Below, one piece after another: positions 27,619 through 36,786 of a stretch of 64,000 nt of DNA. A model generated the notes under the pieces. It did not search any database. It was not told the origin of the DNA and worked only from the letters and a program-made list of their open reading frames with translations. Positions within the stretch are counted from its first letter, which is position 1. Each line of letters opens with the position of its first letter. Source of the DNA: Cellvibrionaceae bacterium (GTDB lineage Bacteria > Pseudomonadota > Gammaproteobacteria > Pseudomonadales > Cellvibrionaceae); NCBI GenBank assembly GCA_028281575.1, contig JANQJP010000031.1, forward strand, positions 36,220 to 100,219. The letters run 5' to 3'. The translations under genes and the position numbers were made by a program.

Positions 27619-28377
27619 TTAGATTTCGAGCGTCACAGGGCAGTGATCTGAGCCCATCACGTCATTGAGTATGTCAGCGTCTTTGATCTTATCTTTTAAA
27701 CTGGGCGATGTCAGAAAATAATCTATCCTCCAGCCTACGTTCCTTGCGCGTGCTTGCGCGCGGTAACTCCACCAGGAATACTTCACCTGATCGTTTCGAG
27801 CGTGACGAAAAGTATCGACAAATCCAGCGCCGACATAGTTGTCCATGCCATCGATTTCTTCCTGCATATATCCGGCAGCTTTGTTGTAGTTTTCCTTGGG
27901 TCGCGCTAAGTCGATGGGTTTGTGTGCTACGTTTAAATCACCGCATAGGATAATGGGTTTCTGTTGCTCGAGATGCTTCAAATAATTGAGAAATGCGCTG
28001 TCCCAGGTCTGGCGGTAGCCGAGGCGCTTTAATTCGGACCCTGAATTCGGTGTGTAAACTGTGATCAAGATATAGTCACTATATTCCGCAGCGATTACCC
28101 GCCCTTCGGTATCGTGTTCGGCGATGTCCATATCATAGTTAACCGCAATAGGCTCTTCTTTGGTCAGGATGGCCGTGCCCGAATAGCCTTTTTTCTCGGC
28201 CGAATTGGTGTAAATATGATAGCCATCGACGACGTCAAGCGCTTCTAATGTTTGATCGTCTTGCGCCTTTGTCTCTTGCAAGCAGAGCACGTCAGGGCGC
28301 ATTTGCTCGAGTGAGCTCATAAAATCTTTTTTCATTACGGCGCGAATGCCGTTAACATTCCAGGATATAAGTCGCAT
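27619..28377 (-). CDS. xthA: Exodeoxyribonuclease III (AP endonuclease)
   Basis: Base-excision-repair nuclease of the EEP fold, 252 residues from the ATG at 28377 (MRLISWNVNGIRAVMKK). The frame is open 36 codons further but that part is unlike the family. Catalytic residues are present: LQETKAQ (metal Glu), VYTPNSG (Tyr), GDLNVAHKPIDLARPK (Asp/Asn), and GSDHCPVTLEI (Asp-His). SWWSYRAQARARNVGWRIDYFL is typical. The intact catalytic set argues against the homologous non-catalytic Crc regulator. It diverges from rmuC with a 100-bp shared promoter region. Confidence 0.95.
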   Translation of the reverse strand: MRLISWNVNGIRAVMKKDFMSSLEQMRPDVLCLQETKAQDDQTLEALDVVDGYHIYTNSAEKKGYSGTAILTKEEPIAVNYDMDIAEHDTEGRVIAAEYSDYILITVYTPNSGSELKRLGYRQTWDSAFLNYLKHLEQQKPIILCGDLNVAHKPIDLARPKENYNKAAGYMQEEIDGMDNYVGAGFVDTFRHARNDQVKYSWWSYRAQARARNVGWRIDYFLTSPSLKDKIKDADILNDVMGSDHCPVTLEI

Positions 28378-28477
28378 ATGCAAAGCTTGGGTCTGATTCG
28401 CAGAAAAATAGGTGCATAGCCTACAATAAGGACTTCGCTTAGCCAATCGTTTCCTTGAATAGAAATGAGATCGTTCC

Positions 28478-29884
28478 ATGGTCATTAATTCTCAACTGCT
28501 CCCTTATATTGCCGCGTTGGCCGGACTTATTTTCGGCACAGTGCTAGTGGGTTTGTTCGCATGGCGCCAACACCGGAGCTTTCGTGAGCAGACTGTTACG
28601 TTGGTATCAGAGCTTGAAGAAAACCGCCGCACAGCGCAGGCATCTGAACTCAAACTGGCTGAGCAGAACACACGTGTGGCCATGCTGGAAAGCGAAAAAG
28701 TACAGGCATCAGCAAGTATCGCCGAGCTTAATGCTCAGCTAAAAAATGAGACTGAGAAGCGCTATGCGCTTGAGCAAAAATACCGCGTTGCCGATGCACA
28801 GATGCAAGAACGGCAGGCGGGCTTTGAGCGCCAGATAGCTCAATTCGAGCAGCAAAAAGATGCGCTAAAAAAAGAGTTTGAGCTTTTAGCGAATAAAGTA
28901 TTCGAAGAAAAGAGCAAAGTATTTTCAACGACAAGCAAGACAGAAATGGACCAGGTGCTACGGCCATTTAAAGATCAGATCGAAGGTTTTCAAAAGCGCG
29001 TCAACGAAGTTCACACCGAATCGGTGCAAGGTAACAGTAAGCTCGAAGTACAAATCAAACATGTACTGGACGTCGGCCTTAAAATGAGCGGTGAAGCGCA
29101 AATGCTCGCTACTGCGTTAAAAGGCGACAAAAAAGCTCAGGGTAGTTGGAGCGAAGTACAGGCAGAGCTTCTGCTCGAAATGTCGGGCTTAAAAGAAGGG
29201 CGAGAATTTGAGCGCGAAGCCAACTACAAAACCGAAGATGGACGTGATCAGCGTCCGGATTTTATTATTAATCTGCCCAACGAAAAGCATATTATTTTAG
29301 ATAGTAAAATTTCTCTAAATGCCTATTTAAACGCAACCGGTGCAGAGTCAGATAGCGAACGAGAACTTTTTTTAAAACAGCATGTTGATGCGATCAAAGC
29401 GCACGTAAAAACGCTTAGTGATAAAAATTACGCTAAGTTAAAAGGTGTAAACAGCCCAGACTTTGTGTTTATGTTTATTGGTAACGAACCCGCGTATTTG
29501 GCCGCTGCGGATTTTGATTCCGGTTTGTATCAGGAGGCGTACCGCAAAGGCATTGCTATCGTTACACCAAATACTCTGCTCGCCTGCTTGAGAATTATCT
29601 CCCATCTTTGGTCTATAGATAAGCAAAATAGCAATACGCGCGAACTCGCAGAGCAGGCGTCCAAGGTGTACGACAAACTGCGTGTGTTTGTCGAAAAAAT
29701 GGAAAAACTCGGCAATCAGATATCCACGGTCAAAACATCCTACGAACAGAGTTGGTCCACGTTAAAAGACGGGCGTGGCAGCCTCGTAAAGCAAGTGGAC
29801 AAATTTGTTGATATGGGCGTAACGGTAAAAGAAAAATTGCCGTCAAGTGTAGTGGAAAATACGCTTTCTACGGACGAAGATTAA
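28478..29884 (+). CDS. rmuC: DNA recombination protein RmuC
   Basis: Membrane-anchored protein with a nuclease-like fold that limits inversions at short inverted repeats in E. coli. The 468-residue protein has a TM at ~10-28 (YIAALAGLIFGTVLVGLFAW), a long coiled coil (~35-150, Glu/Gln/Ala-rich) and the RmuC domain: GSWSEVQAELLLEMSGLKEG, YKTEDGRDQRPDFIINLPN, IILDSKISLNAY, GVNSPDFVFMFIGNEPAYLAA and GIAIVTPNTLLACLRIISHLW. Start ATG 28478. Its stop overlaps that of rlmA by 4 bp (TTAA), tail to tail. Confidence 0.95.
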   Translation: MVINSQLLPYIAALAGLIFGTVLVGLFAWRQHRSFREQTVTLVSELEENRRTAQASELKLAEQNTRVAMLESEKVQASASIAELNAQLKNETEKRYALEQKYRVADAQMQERQAGFERQIAQFEQQKDALKKEFELLANKVFEEKSKVFSTTSKTEMDQVLRPFKDQIEGFQKRVNEVHTESVQGNSKLEVQIKHVLDVGLKMSGEAQMLATALKGDKKAQGSWSEVQAELLLEMSGLKEGREFEREANYKTEDGRDQRPDFIINLPNEKHIILDSKISLNAYLNATGAESDSERELFLKQHVDAIKAHVKTLSDKNYAKLKGVNSPDFVFMFIGNEPAYLAAADFDSGLYQEAYRKGIAIVTPNTLLACLRIISHLWSIDKQNSNTRELAEQASKVYDKLRVFVEKMEKLGNQISTVKTSYEQSWSTLKDGRGSLVKQVDKFVDMGVTVKEKLPSSVVENTLSTDED

Positions 29885-30696
29885 CTCACTCGAAATTCTC
29901 TTATCTCAAAATGAACCATGGTTTCGAGCATCGTCATTTCAGCGAGCGCCATTTGTTTTTCCTTTGCCGCACTCCAGTAATAAGGTGTCATTTTTAATAG
30001 GTCTTCAATTTCAGTGTTTTGAACAGTGATTGAATAACGTAATTCCTGGCGCCAGGTTTCAGTCCAAAGCCCGCTATTTTCGATGACCGCGAAGTTTCCC
30101 CGGTGCGGTGTGACTTCCGTATATATTTGTGCTGCGAGCTGCTGCAGGTGTGTATCTCCGGGGCCAACGACGAGTATCCTCCCGCCTTCCTGCAGGACAC
30201 GTCTAAACTCGTGTTCACATATGGGAGAGAATACGGATAGCCCATAACTAAAGCTGTGATTGAAATACGGTAGTGAATATGCGCTTGCAACACTGCACTG
30301 AGTGTTTGGTAAACGTTTAGCTGATAATCTCACAGCTGTTTTAGCAATATCGCATGCGGAAGTGCTGCTAAACATGAGATTGAGCCCTTCGCTGTAATAG
30401 CCATCCCCGCATCCTATATCAATAAATGTGCTTCCGGCAGAGGCTGCAGCAATGCGTTCGTGAATGCAGCTGCGCAGTCGCGAATAATACCCAGCATCTA
30501 AAAAGCGCTGGCGACTTTTCAACATTGCATCGCTATCGCCAGGCTGTTTGCTTTTTTTATTTTGCACGGGGACTAAATTGACGTAGCCCTCCTTGGCAAT
30601 ATCAAAGTTGTGCCGGTTTTCGCACTGATAACTACCGTTGACTCGTGAAAGTTTGGCGCAGCATATTGGGCATTTGTATGTTGGATAAGACGGCAT
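29881..30696 (-). CDS. rlmA: 23S rRNA (guanine-N1)-methyltransferase RlmA
   Basis: SAM-dependent methyltransferase for a guanine in helix 35 of 23S rRNA (G745 in E. coli). The 271-residue protein begins with a zinc finger (CPICCAKL...YQCENRHNFDIAKEGYVNL), as in RlmA, then DSDAMLKSRQRFLDAGYYSRL, SAM motif I FIDIGCGDGYYSEGL, and VFSPICEHEFRRVLQEGGRILVVGPGDTHL. C-terminal sequence TPYYWSAAKEKQMALAEM is also typical. Convergent with rmuC. Confidence 0.94.
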   Translation of the reverse strand: MPSYPTYKCPICCAKLSRVNGSYQCENRHNFDIAKEGYVNLVPVQNKKSKQPGDSDAMLKSRQRFLDAGYYSRLRSCIHERIAAASAGSTFIDIGCGDGYYSEGLNLMFSSTSACDIAKTAVRLSAKRLPNTQCSVASAYSLPYFNHSFSYGLSVFSPICEHEFRRVLQEGGRILVVGPGDTHLQQLAAQIYTEVTPHRGNFAVIENSGLWTETWRQELRYSITVQNTEIEDLLKMTPYYWSAAKEKQMALAEMTMLETMVHFEIREFRVS

Positions 30697-30864
30697 GAGT
30701 TATATATGGCGATTCAATATTCCGTAATTCTTGAGATAAATCAACATTTGGGTCTAATCTAAGCTATAAGTTAATGTATGCATACTTTTTGGGGTGTTTT
30801 ATCTGCGCCAGAATAGGTGATTTAACGAAGCGCCATAATTGACGGAAATGTACCACATTAGGGA

Positions 30865-32595
30865 TTGGTTATGCCTCATAGAAAACCGTCGCGATCACTT
30901 AACATAGGTATTTATTCATCGTATCTTCAGGGCTTTTTTCTCGGTGAGATTGTCAATCAACTTCGCCAACTCGCAATTTTTAAGGGATATAACGTTTCCG
31001 TTTTTCGTACTGACGGTCATGGCGACTTTGATCTTAAGTTGGGATTAGATGCTCTGGACGGCGTTATTATTCTAAAGAACGCTGTTACCGTGTCTTTCGC
31101 AGAATTGATGTTGAGTAAAAACATTCCAGTGGTTTCTATTGCCTATGATTACTTCCCGCTTGATATCCCACATATCACAACTGACAACTATAGAGGGATG
31201 GAGCTCGCCTTTGATTACCTGGTAAATAAGGGGCACAAAGATATTGTTTTTGTCGGTGACCTGGCGCAATTTGATCTTCGTAAGCGCTATGAAGCGTTTT
31301 GCGAGCTAAACGATAAAATCGGTGTTGAGTTTGATGAAACCATGCTGATTACCGTTGAAAACTCGCTTTTGGTTGGCGGGTATCAGGCTGCAAAAGAGTT
31401 TGTCGCGAGGGGTTGCAATGCGTCAGCGGTGATATGTGCTGCAGGGCTTCTCGGTATGGGTTTCGTGAAACAGCTTTCAAGCTCGGGAATCGAGTTGTCG
31501 TCAAAATTAGAAGTTGTTTCCTTTGATGCAATTGCGTCAATGCCGGTGGTTGCCGCAAATATCACGACAGTGGATACCAATTTAAATGTCATTGCCTATC
31601 GGGCATTAAGTGTGCTTACGCAAAAGATTGAGGGTGTCGACGTTGAACATACGACGTTAGTACCACCTAAATTAATTGTTGCGGGGGAAAGTGAAAATAA
31701 CATTGAACCTTATATGGCCACGTGTGTGGAACTAGACACATTCTACAACCCCGCTTATATGAAAAGTATTGTCGCCAATATATATGAATGGCCGAGAGAA
31801 ATTGTTGCCTCTAGCCTTGACGAAATAATGAGTATCGCCCCCATTTTTGAACGTTATATGGGAATAGGTGCACTATCTCGTATTCACATGGATAGAAAAA
31901 ACCGAAAGCTTATTGCGGTGCAAAGAATTTTTAAGCATACCGCGACTGTAGATCTGGAGCTAAAACCCGAAAACATTGCGTTGCCGGAAAAATTTCCACC
32001 AGAAGTTTTAGTTATCCAGGGGGTGAGAGCTCACGATACTGTTGTGCATTTCCCCATTAGATTTAAAGAAGAAATCTGGGGTGTTCTCAGCATGTGGGGG
32101 AGCAGCCTAAAAAGGGCCAATAGCAGCTTTTTAGGGTTCACTGGCTATATGGACCTGGCCGTGAAAATGTACTCGATGAATTTGGAAATTAATGCCAAAC
32201 CTTCCGTCAATGCTGCTACTTCTATGGAGATTGGAGACGAAAAAAAAGTCGTTATTAAAAAAACAAATGCGAAGGTATTTTGGGATGTGACTAGTGGAGA
32301 CAGCGAATGGAGCAATGAAGCGCTAGAGTTGGTGGGGCTTGAGTCTCCAATGGAAAAAAATATCTACAAAAATGCCGATATATACGAACGAATACATGAA
32401 GACGATAATCAGCGTGTGAGAGATATGGTGTTGGAAAGTCTGGATAGCCTAAAACCTGCGTCAGTGAAAGCACGGATTAAGGTAAAAAGAAGTTATGTTC
32501 AGGCTACGATTCAAACGGAACCAGATGAGCTGCAAGGTGGTAAAGTAGAAAAAATGACTTTTTCCATTACATTATTAGATCTTTCTGTCGGTTAG
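30865..32595 (+). CDS. LacI-type ligand-binding-fold protein with C-terminal PAS-like domain, unknown function
   Basis: A 576-residue cytoplasmic protein. Residues ~10-285 follow the periplasmic-binding fold of LacI/GalR regulators (LNIGIYSSYLQGFFLGEIVNQL, DGVIILKNAVT, PVVSIAYDYFPLDIPHITTDNYRGMEL in pieces, GHKDIVFVGD, AVICAAGLLGMGFVKQL, TTVDTNLNVIAYRAL). There is no N-terminal HTH: the fold starts within 12 residues. A middle part (~300-440) looks GAF-like (PIRFKEEIWGVLSMWG). The C-terminal ~110 residues resemble PAS (FWDVTSGDSEWSNEALELVG, ERIHEDDNQRVRDMVLESL). No GGDEF, kinase or other output domain is visible. Signalling probably passes to the coiled-coil protein encoded 13 bp downstream. 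Confidence 0.75.
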   Translation: MVMPHRKPSRSLNIGIYSSYLQGFFLGEIVNQLRQLAIFKGYNVSVFRTDGHGDFDLKLGLDALDGVIILKNAVTVSFAELMLSKNIPVVSIAYDYFPLDIPHITTDNYRGMELAFDYLVNKGHKDIVFVGDLAQFDLRKRYEAFCELNDKIGVEFDETMLITVENSLLVGGYQAAKEFVARGCNASAVICAAGLLGMGFVKQLSSSGIELSSKLEVVSFDAIASMPVVAANITTVDTNLNVIAYRALSVLTQKIEGVDVEHTTLVPPKLIVAGESENNIEPYMATCVELDTFYNPAYMKSIVANIYEWPREIVASSLDEIMSIAPIFERYMGIGALSRIHMDRKNRKLIAVQRIFKHTATVDLELKPENIALPEKFPPEVLVIQGVRAHDTVVHFPIRFKEEIWGVLSMWGSSLKRANSSFLGFTGYMDLAVKMYSMNLEINAKPSVNAATSMEIGDEKKVVIKKTNAKVFWDVTSGDSEWSNEALELVGLESPMEKNIYKNADIYERIHEDDNQRVRDMVLESLDSLKPASVKARIKVKRSYVQATIQTEPDELQGGKVEKMTFSITLLDLSVG

Positions 32596-32608
32596 GTGGT
32601 GTTTCTCC

Positions 32609-34633
32609 ATGTCTTTCCTGCTGGACGGTACTTTTTGGCTTATTTCGCTATCGTTGCTACTGCTCTCCAGTCTAATTGCAAACTTATTCTTTTTGATTCA
32701 CGAGCCTAAGAAAACAGATAATAACGATAACAGTGAACAGGCGAATATGGGTATCGTGGAATTTCTTAATGACCAAACAAAGGAGACTAAAGAGTTGATG
32801 AACGCGAGAGGACCTATCACAATGGATAATCGCGTCGTCGCTCTTCGAATAGCTTATCTAAATATCGAGCGTAAGTCGCTCGATAAAGGTGTTGCGAGTA
32901 AAAATTATTGGCAATTCTTAAGTGAACGCTTGGAGAAGTTGCTGAAAATATTTATGCCAAAACTCTTCGATAGCCAAAATCATATCTCCGTCCTGGAGAA
33001 TCGTATCGTCTTGCTAAAAGATAGAATAAGTAAGTTGGCCAGTTCTCAAGATGGTGAGTCTGCAAGGTCGTTGAGAGATTCAGGAAAAGTCCTCGATGCA
33101 TTTCTCGGTGATTGTAGAAAAAGCTTAAAAATGCAGGATCACATTGATGGACACCTGAAAAAGATGGAGGATGTCGTTGAAAACTTCGAAGATCCGGAGG
33201 GACGAAAATATTTAACTGAAAGTTTAAGGGCAAAAAAATACTATAAAAAGTCTACAGACTCACTTCATAGCCTATATGCTTCTCTGGTAAGGCAGCGGGA
33301 GAATTTGGATCGTTTAAAGAAAAATATGGAGTCGATAGATTTGGCCTTGGATGATGATGTGTTGCTAGACTCTAATAGAAAACGTATTTCCGGAGAAATG
33401 GTCGCTTTAGAGTCGCATGTCGATGACAGTGTGGATAAACTCAAAGGCGAAAATGAACGTCTAAAGAAGCATATTGATAGCTTGAAAGGGCGTTTGGAAA
33501 AATATGGTAATAAAATTGATATGTTCGATAATCGTCAGAAGGCTGGTATTGTAAATATCAATGAGTATGGCCCCGACTTGTCATTTGAGTTGCGAGATCT
33601 ATCCGACGAAGTTGCCCGAGTGAATCAAAGAGAGATAGACAGACTAAGAGAGGTGGTACGTGAACAGCGACACAGTATAAAAAGCATGGAAGGGGGTATC
33701 GAAAGGATAGAAAAAGAAGCAGAAATATCAAAAGATAAAGTCGCGATAAGCGAAAGTGAGTTGGTTCAGCTTCGTCAGGGCATGTTGGATGCAGAGAGTT
33801 GTATAAAAATGCTCGAAGATGAAATTGAGGTCTTGAAGGGTGTCGATGAAGATAGTCCCGGCGAATTGGACGGTGCGTTGTCTAATGAAGAGATGCAATC
33901 TTTAAATGAAGCGTTGGAAAAAGTTAGATTGGAGTTAAACGAATCGTTGAAGCTCAGTGAGGCCAAAGAGAAAATTCTCGCTTTTTTGGAAGAGGCGATG
34001 AAGGCGGGATCTCTAGAGGATATTTCCTTTCTGCTTTTTGAAACATTTCAGAATTACGATGTCGAGCCAAGTTTTCTGGTGAAATATGGTAGAAAATCAA
34101 TTGATATTTCGGCGAATGGAAAACTCACTCAACAAGACAGAATTTTGATTGAAAATATGAGAGTCGGTGAAGTAAATACGGGTGCTTATGATACGAGTAT
34201 CAAGTTTAGGTTTGCTTCTATTGGGGGAATATTGCGTCCGGCAAAGAGAGGCATTAATTTAAAATCCTGCAGCATGGAGCTCGTACGTATGCTTAAAGTG
34301 TGTGATCGGATTATTGAGAAGGTTGGTGGGTTTCAGGCAAATAAAGTGCATAAAAAGGATATCAGTATTTGCGCGAATCAGATAAAGAAAGTTGCCTATG
34401 AGGTGGATAAAAGTTATGAGCAACAGTTCGATCGCAATAAAAGCCTTATAAAGAGTAGTGTCGGTCAAGTACAAGATATTGGGCGTTCTATGGGGCTGGA
34501 AGATAACCAATTGAAAGGTATTAAGAGTATACAGGACGAGGCTATTAAGGAAATTAACGCTGATGACGCCTTTCGTTTGCTAATGAGGAAAAAGTTTCTC
34601 TCTATCATTAAGCAATTGGAAGATGCAGTTTAA
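32609..34633 (+). CDS. Membrane-anchored long coiled-coil protein, unknown function
   Basis: A 674-residue protein. One N-terminal membrane segment (~8-31, FWLISLSLLLLSSLIANLFFLI) leads to a charged cytoplasmic part. Residues ~65-460 are heptad-rich with Glu/Lys/Arg/Leu (for example LENRIVLLKDRISKLAS, LKKHIDSLKGRLEKYGNKID), that is, a long coiled coil. The last ~200 residues form a folded domain (LEDISFLLFETFQNYDVEPS, SIKFRFASIGGILRP, KSCSMELVRMLKVCDRIIEK), perhaps GAF-like. No enzyme motif is seen. It shares an operon with the LacI-fold/PAS gene. A scaffold or signal-responsive membrane tether is a guess. Confidence 0.72.
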   Translation: MSFLLDGTFWLISLSLLLLSSLIANLFFLIHEPKKTDNNDNSEQANMGIVEFLNDQTKETKELMNARGPITMDNRVVALRIAYLNIERKSLDKGVASKNYWQFLSERLEKLLKIFMPKLFDSQNHISVLENRIVLLKDRISKLASSQDGESARSLRDSGKVLDAFLGDCRKSLKMQDHIDGHLKKMEDVVENFEDPEGRKYLTESLRAKKYYKKSTDSLHSLYASLVRQRENLDRLKKNMESIDLALDDDVLLDSNRKRISGEMVALESHVDDSVDKLKGENERLKKHIDSLKGRLEKYGNKIDMFDNRQKAGIVNINEYGPDLSFELRDLSDEVARVNQREIDRLREVVREQRHSIKSMEGGIERIEKEAEISKDKVAISESELVQLRQGMLDAESCIKMLEDEIEVLKGVDEDSPGELDGALSNEEMQSLNEALEKVRLELNESLKLSEAKEKILAFLEEAMKAGSLEDISFLLFETFQNYDVEPSFLVKYGRKSIDISANGKLTQQDRILIENMRVGEVNTGAYDTSIKFRFASIGGILRPAKRGINLKSCSMELVRMLKVCDRIIEKVGGFQANKVHKKDISICANQIKKVAYEVDKSYEQQFDRNKSLIKSSVGQVQDIGRSMGLEDNQLKGIKSIQDEAIKEINADDAFRLLMRKKFLSIIKQLEDAV

Positions 34634-34725
34634 AAGCTAATCTTTGTTGGACATGATAGGCCAAACACGGGCGCGCATGGGCACTCCAAGTAAATATGGT
34701 TTTTATTCCTAAGAGTGCCTTTGTT

Positions 34726-35141
34726 TTAACTTAATCCGTTGGCTGCGATCATTAAAATTGCCAGCCAGGATGTTAGATACACTGGCGTTCGCACATACGG
34801 TAAACCCATAATGTAAACTAATGCGTGAGCAACTCTTGCCCAGAAAAATACTGCTGTCCATGAAGCAATGGCGTCAAGAGCGTTACTAGAATTTGCTGCA
34901 AGGGTGCTCGCCCCTAATACAACAGCAATAAACGCGGCATGGTCTCGACCATATTTAGGTGAGCCCGTTGTGCCCTTTCTGCCCAAAGGGGTTGTTGCGG
35001 TTTGTCAATTGGGAAGTTGTTTGGGTAATTGTTGAGAAAAGTTGGCAAACCCCAAACAAATACACGAGCGAGAATATAAGGTGTCCATAGTAATAACGTG
35101 AGCACACCACTTAATAGCAAATAATAATAAATATCGTTCAT
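34726..35141 (-). pseudogene. MAPEG-family membrane protein gene, broken by a one-base frameshift
   Basis: Two overlapping minus-strand frames together spell one MAPEG-like protein of about 137 residues. The first half is MNDIYYYLLLSGVLTLLLW to RAHLNMVET; the second, in another frame, runs HAAFIAVVLGASTLAAN to FFWARVAHALVYIMG and ends GLS. MAPEG relatives read N-x-V-E-N at the junction, which one extra base near 34940-34947 would restore. The first frame instead stops six codons later. The change is a real inactivating deletion or a sequencing error. MAPEG proteins are small integral membrane proteins of glutathione/eicosanoid type; the bacterial role is unclear. Confidence 0.75.
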
Positions 35142-35358
35142 AACATGTGACCTTTGTTGAGTGAAATGTTGTGTGCATTATTGATTGGTGGTACTGATCA
35201 CTCAATGTTCAAGTCACTAGTTTTTTTGTCAGATCGTCCAGGAAAATTGCTTGAGATGTACGTTTGTTCAAACAAGGCTATCAAATATTTAATTCTTACT
35301 ATCTTGAAAAGTAACAGTCGTTTAACGATGAATATTTGGAGAATCTCTATCGTAGGGT

Positions 35359-36702
35359 TCACCTCCATACGTTTTGCAAAGCAAAAAATGCGGGTTTTTT
35401 TCTAAAAACATAGGCGCCAGGTTCGCCTTCAAGTTCGATGAGTCCAAACCATTCTTCGGAATCATCTCGGTCGTGAAAAAATGGGGTGCTCGAACCATCG
35501 AGATTGAGCGCATCATTTTTATGCCATTGATCGACGAGTTCAAAGGCCATTGCGCCCATGACATTTGTGGGTCCTTCAGAAATATCTCTCCATTCGTTTA
35601 TAAACTCCTCGGCGTGTTCGCTTTCTGTTCGCACATTGCCCAAGGTGCTTTCAGGAGCTGTTGATGCACCGAACTCACTGACTAAGAAGGGTTTGCCGGA
35701 GGCGATTGCTGCGAGTTCTTCGAGAGCGCCTTGATAGGGTGTTCCCGTTACGGAGCCTGGTGAATGTTCCGTAACGAATGGTGGCCAATATGAATAAAGG
35801 TTGTAACTGATGAAATCGAAAAAGCTTGTGTCGACGAGTGATGGGCTGACTATCGGCCATGTTGTATGTGTTACTGGGCGCGTGGACCCATACGTATCGG
35901 TTTCATATGTTTTAAGATAATCCGCCATCTCAGCCAGAAACGCTTCCGTCGCATTACTTGCGGATGGCGTAGAGATATATTCGCCTTGATAGGAAGTAAT
36001 ATTGGGGTGATTTTCATTGGTATTGTTTACTGCAGATGCTGAGAGTTCATTGCCGATATTGTAGTAGAGCACGAGTTCGTTGTAGTCTTTGCCAAAGCCT
36101 GTATGCAGTTGGTCTACCATCGTTTCGATTACATTTCGGACATGTGCTTTAAACTCTGGGTTTTGAAAATCGCCACTATTTCCATTAAAGTCGTTGGCCT
36201 CACCGCTAAACCAGATGCCCATACCGAGCTTCAGGGACAACGCCGCTGCTGCTTCAAAATAATCGTTTTGCATATGCTCTTGGGCGCCATAAGATGTATA
36301 GACAACATTGGCACCAAGTTCTTTTGCCGCCTGAAGTATGCAGTAGTAGGGCATATCATCGGGTATACCATTCGCGCTTCCCGGGCTTTCTCCAGGGAAA
36401 AAGGGTTCAAAAACAACGCCGTTCATATAAAAAGGTAAACCGTTTACTGAAATCTCTGTCCCATCAATGCTTAGTGTGCCTGGCGGAATGGTTATTTGGT
36501 TTTCAGTTAAGGTGATACCGCTACAATCAAGTATTGCAGGATCTTGTGGTATCGGCTGTTCTGTCGAGGCAGTTGGTGTGCTTGCAGGTGTAGGTGAAGT
36601 ATCTGAACCACCGCCGCAGCCAATGAGTAAACTGGTGGCCGCAACATTTATGGTTTTTAAAAGAACGTTTGTCCATATTCTTACATTATGATTTTTGTAC
36701 AT
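35359..36702 (-). CDS. Lipoprotein with a glycoside-hydrolase clan A-like TIM barrel
   Basis: A 447-residue lipoprotein. The signal ends in the lipobox LIGC followed by GGGSD and a Pro/Thr/Ser-rich linker (~30-50). The catalytic domain begins TLSIDGTEISVNGLPFYMNG, as in GH2/GH5-like barrels. The likely acid/base Glu is E219 in YYNIGNEL (the N-E signature of clan GH-A) and the likely nucleophile E343 in PFLVSEFGAS. Seen in between: TRPVTHTTWPIVSP and FDFISYNLYSYWPPF. The exact family and substrate are not recognised. No polysaccharide-utilisation genes adjoin it. It probably acts at the outer membrane on a glycan. Confidence 0.72.
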   Translation of the reverse strand: MYKNHNVRIWTNVLLKTINVAATSLLIGCGGGSDTSPTPASTPTASTEQPIPQDPAILDCSGITLTENQITIPPGTLSIDGTEISVNGLPFYMNGVVFEPFFPGESPGSANGIPDDMPYYCILQAAKELGANVVYTSYGAQEHMQNDYFEAAAALSLKLGMGIWFSGEANDFNGNSGDFQNPEFKAHVRNVIETMVDQLHTGFGKDYNELVLYYNIGNELSASAVNNTNENHPNITSYQGEYISTPSASNATEAFLAEMADYLKTYETDTYGSTRPVTHTTWPIVSPSLVDTSFFDFISYNLYSYWPPFVTEHSPGSVTGTPYQGALEELAAIASGKPFLVSEFGASTAPESTLGNVRTESEHAEEFINEWRDISEGPTNVMGAMAFELVDQWHKNDALNLDGSSTPFFHDRDDSEEWFGLIELEGEPGAYVFRKKPAFFALQNVWR

Positions 36703-36786
36703 GGTAAATGTTGCAGCCTATGTGAAACTTTTTCCAAGCGCTAGCGGTGTTTTGTTTTCATGTAGATACGCCGTAATCAGGAATAA

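Noticed and set aside
27619..28377. Crc-like catabolite regulator instead of exonuclease III
   Set aside because: All catalytic EEP residues (Glu, Tyr, Asp/Asn, Asp-His) are present, whereas Crc has lost them.
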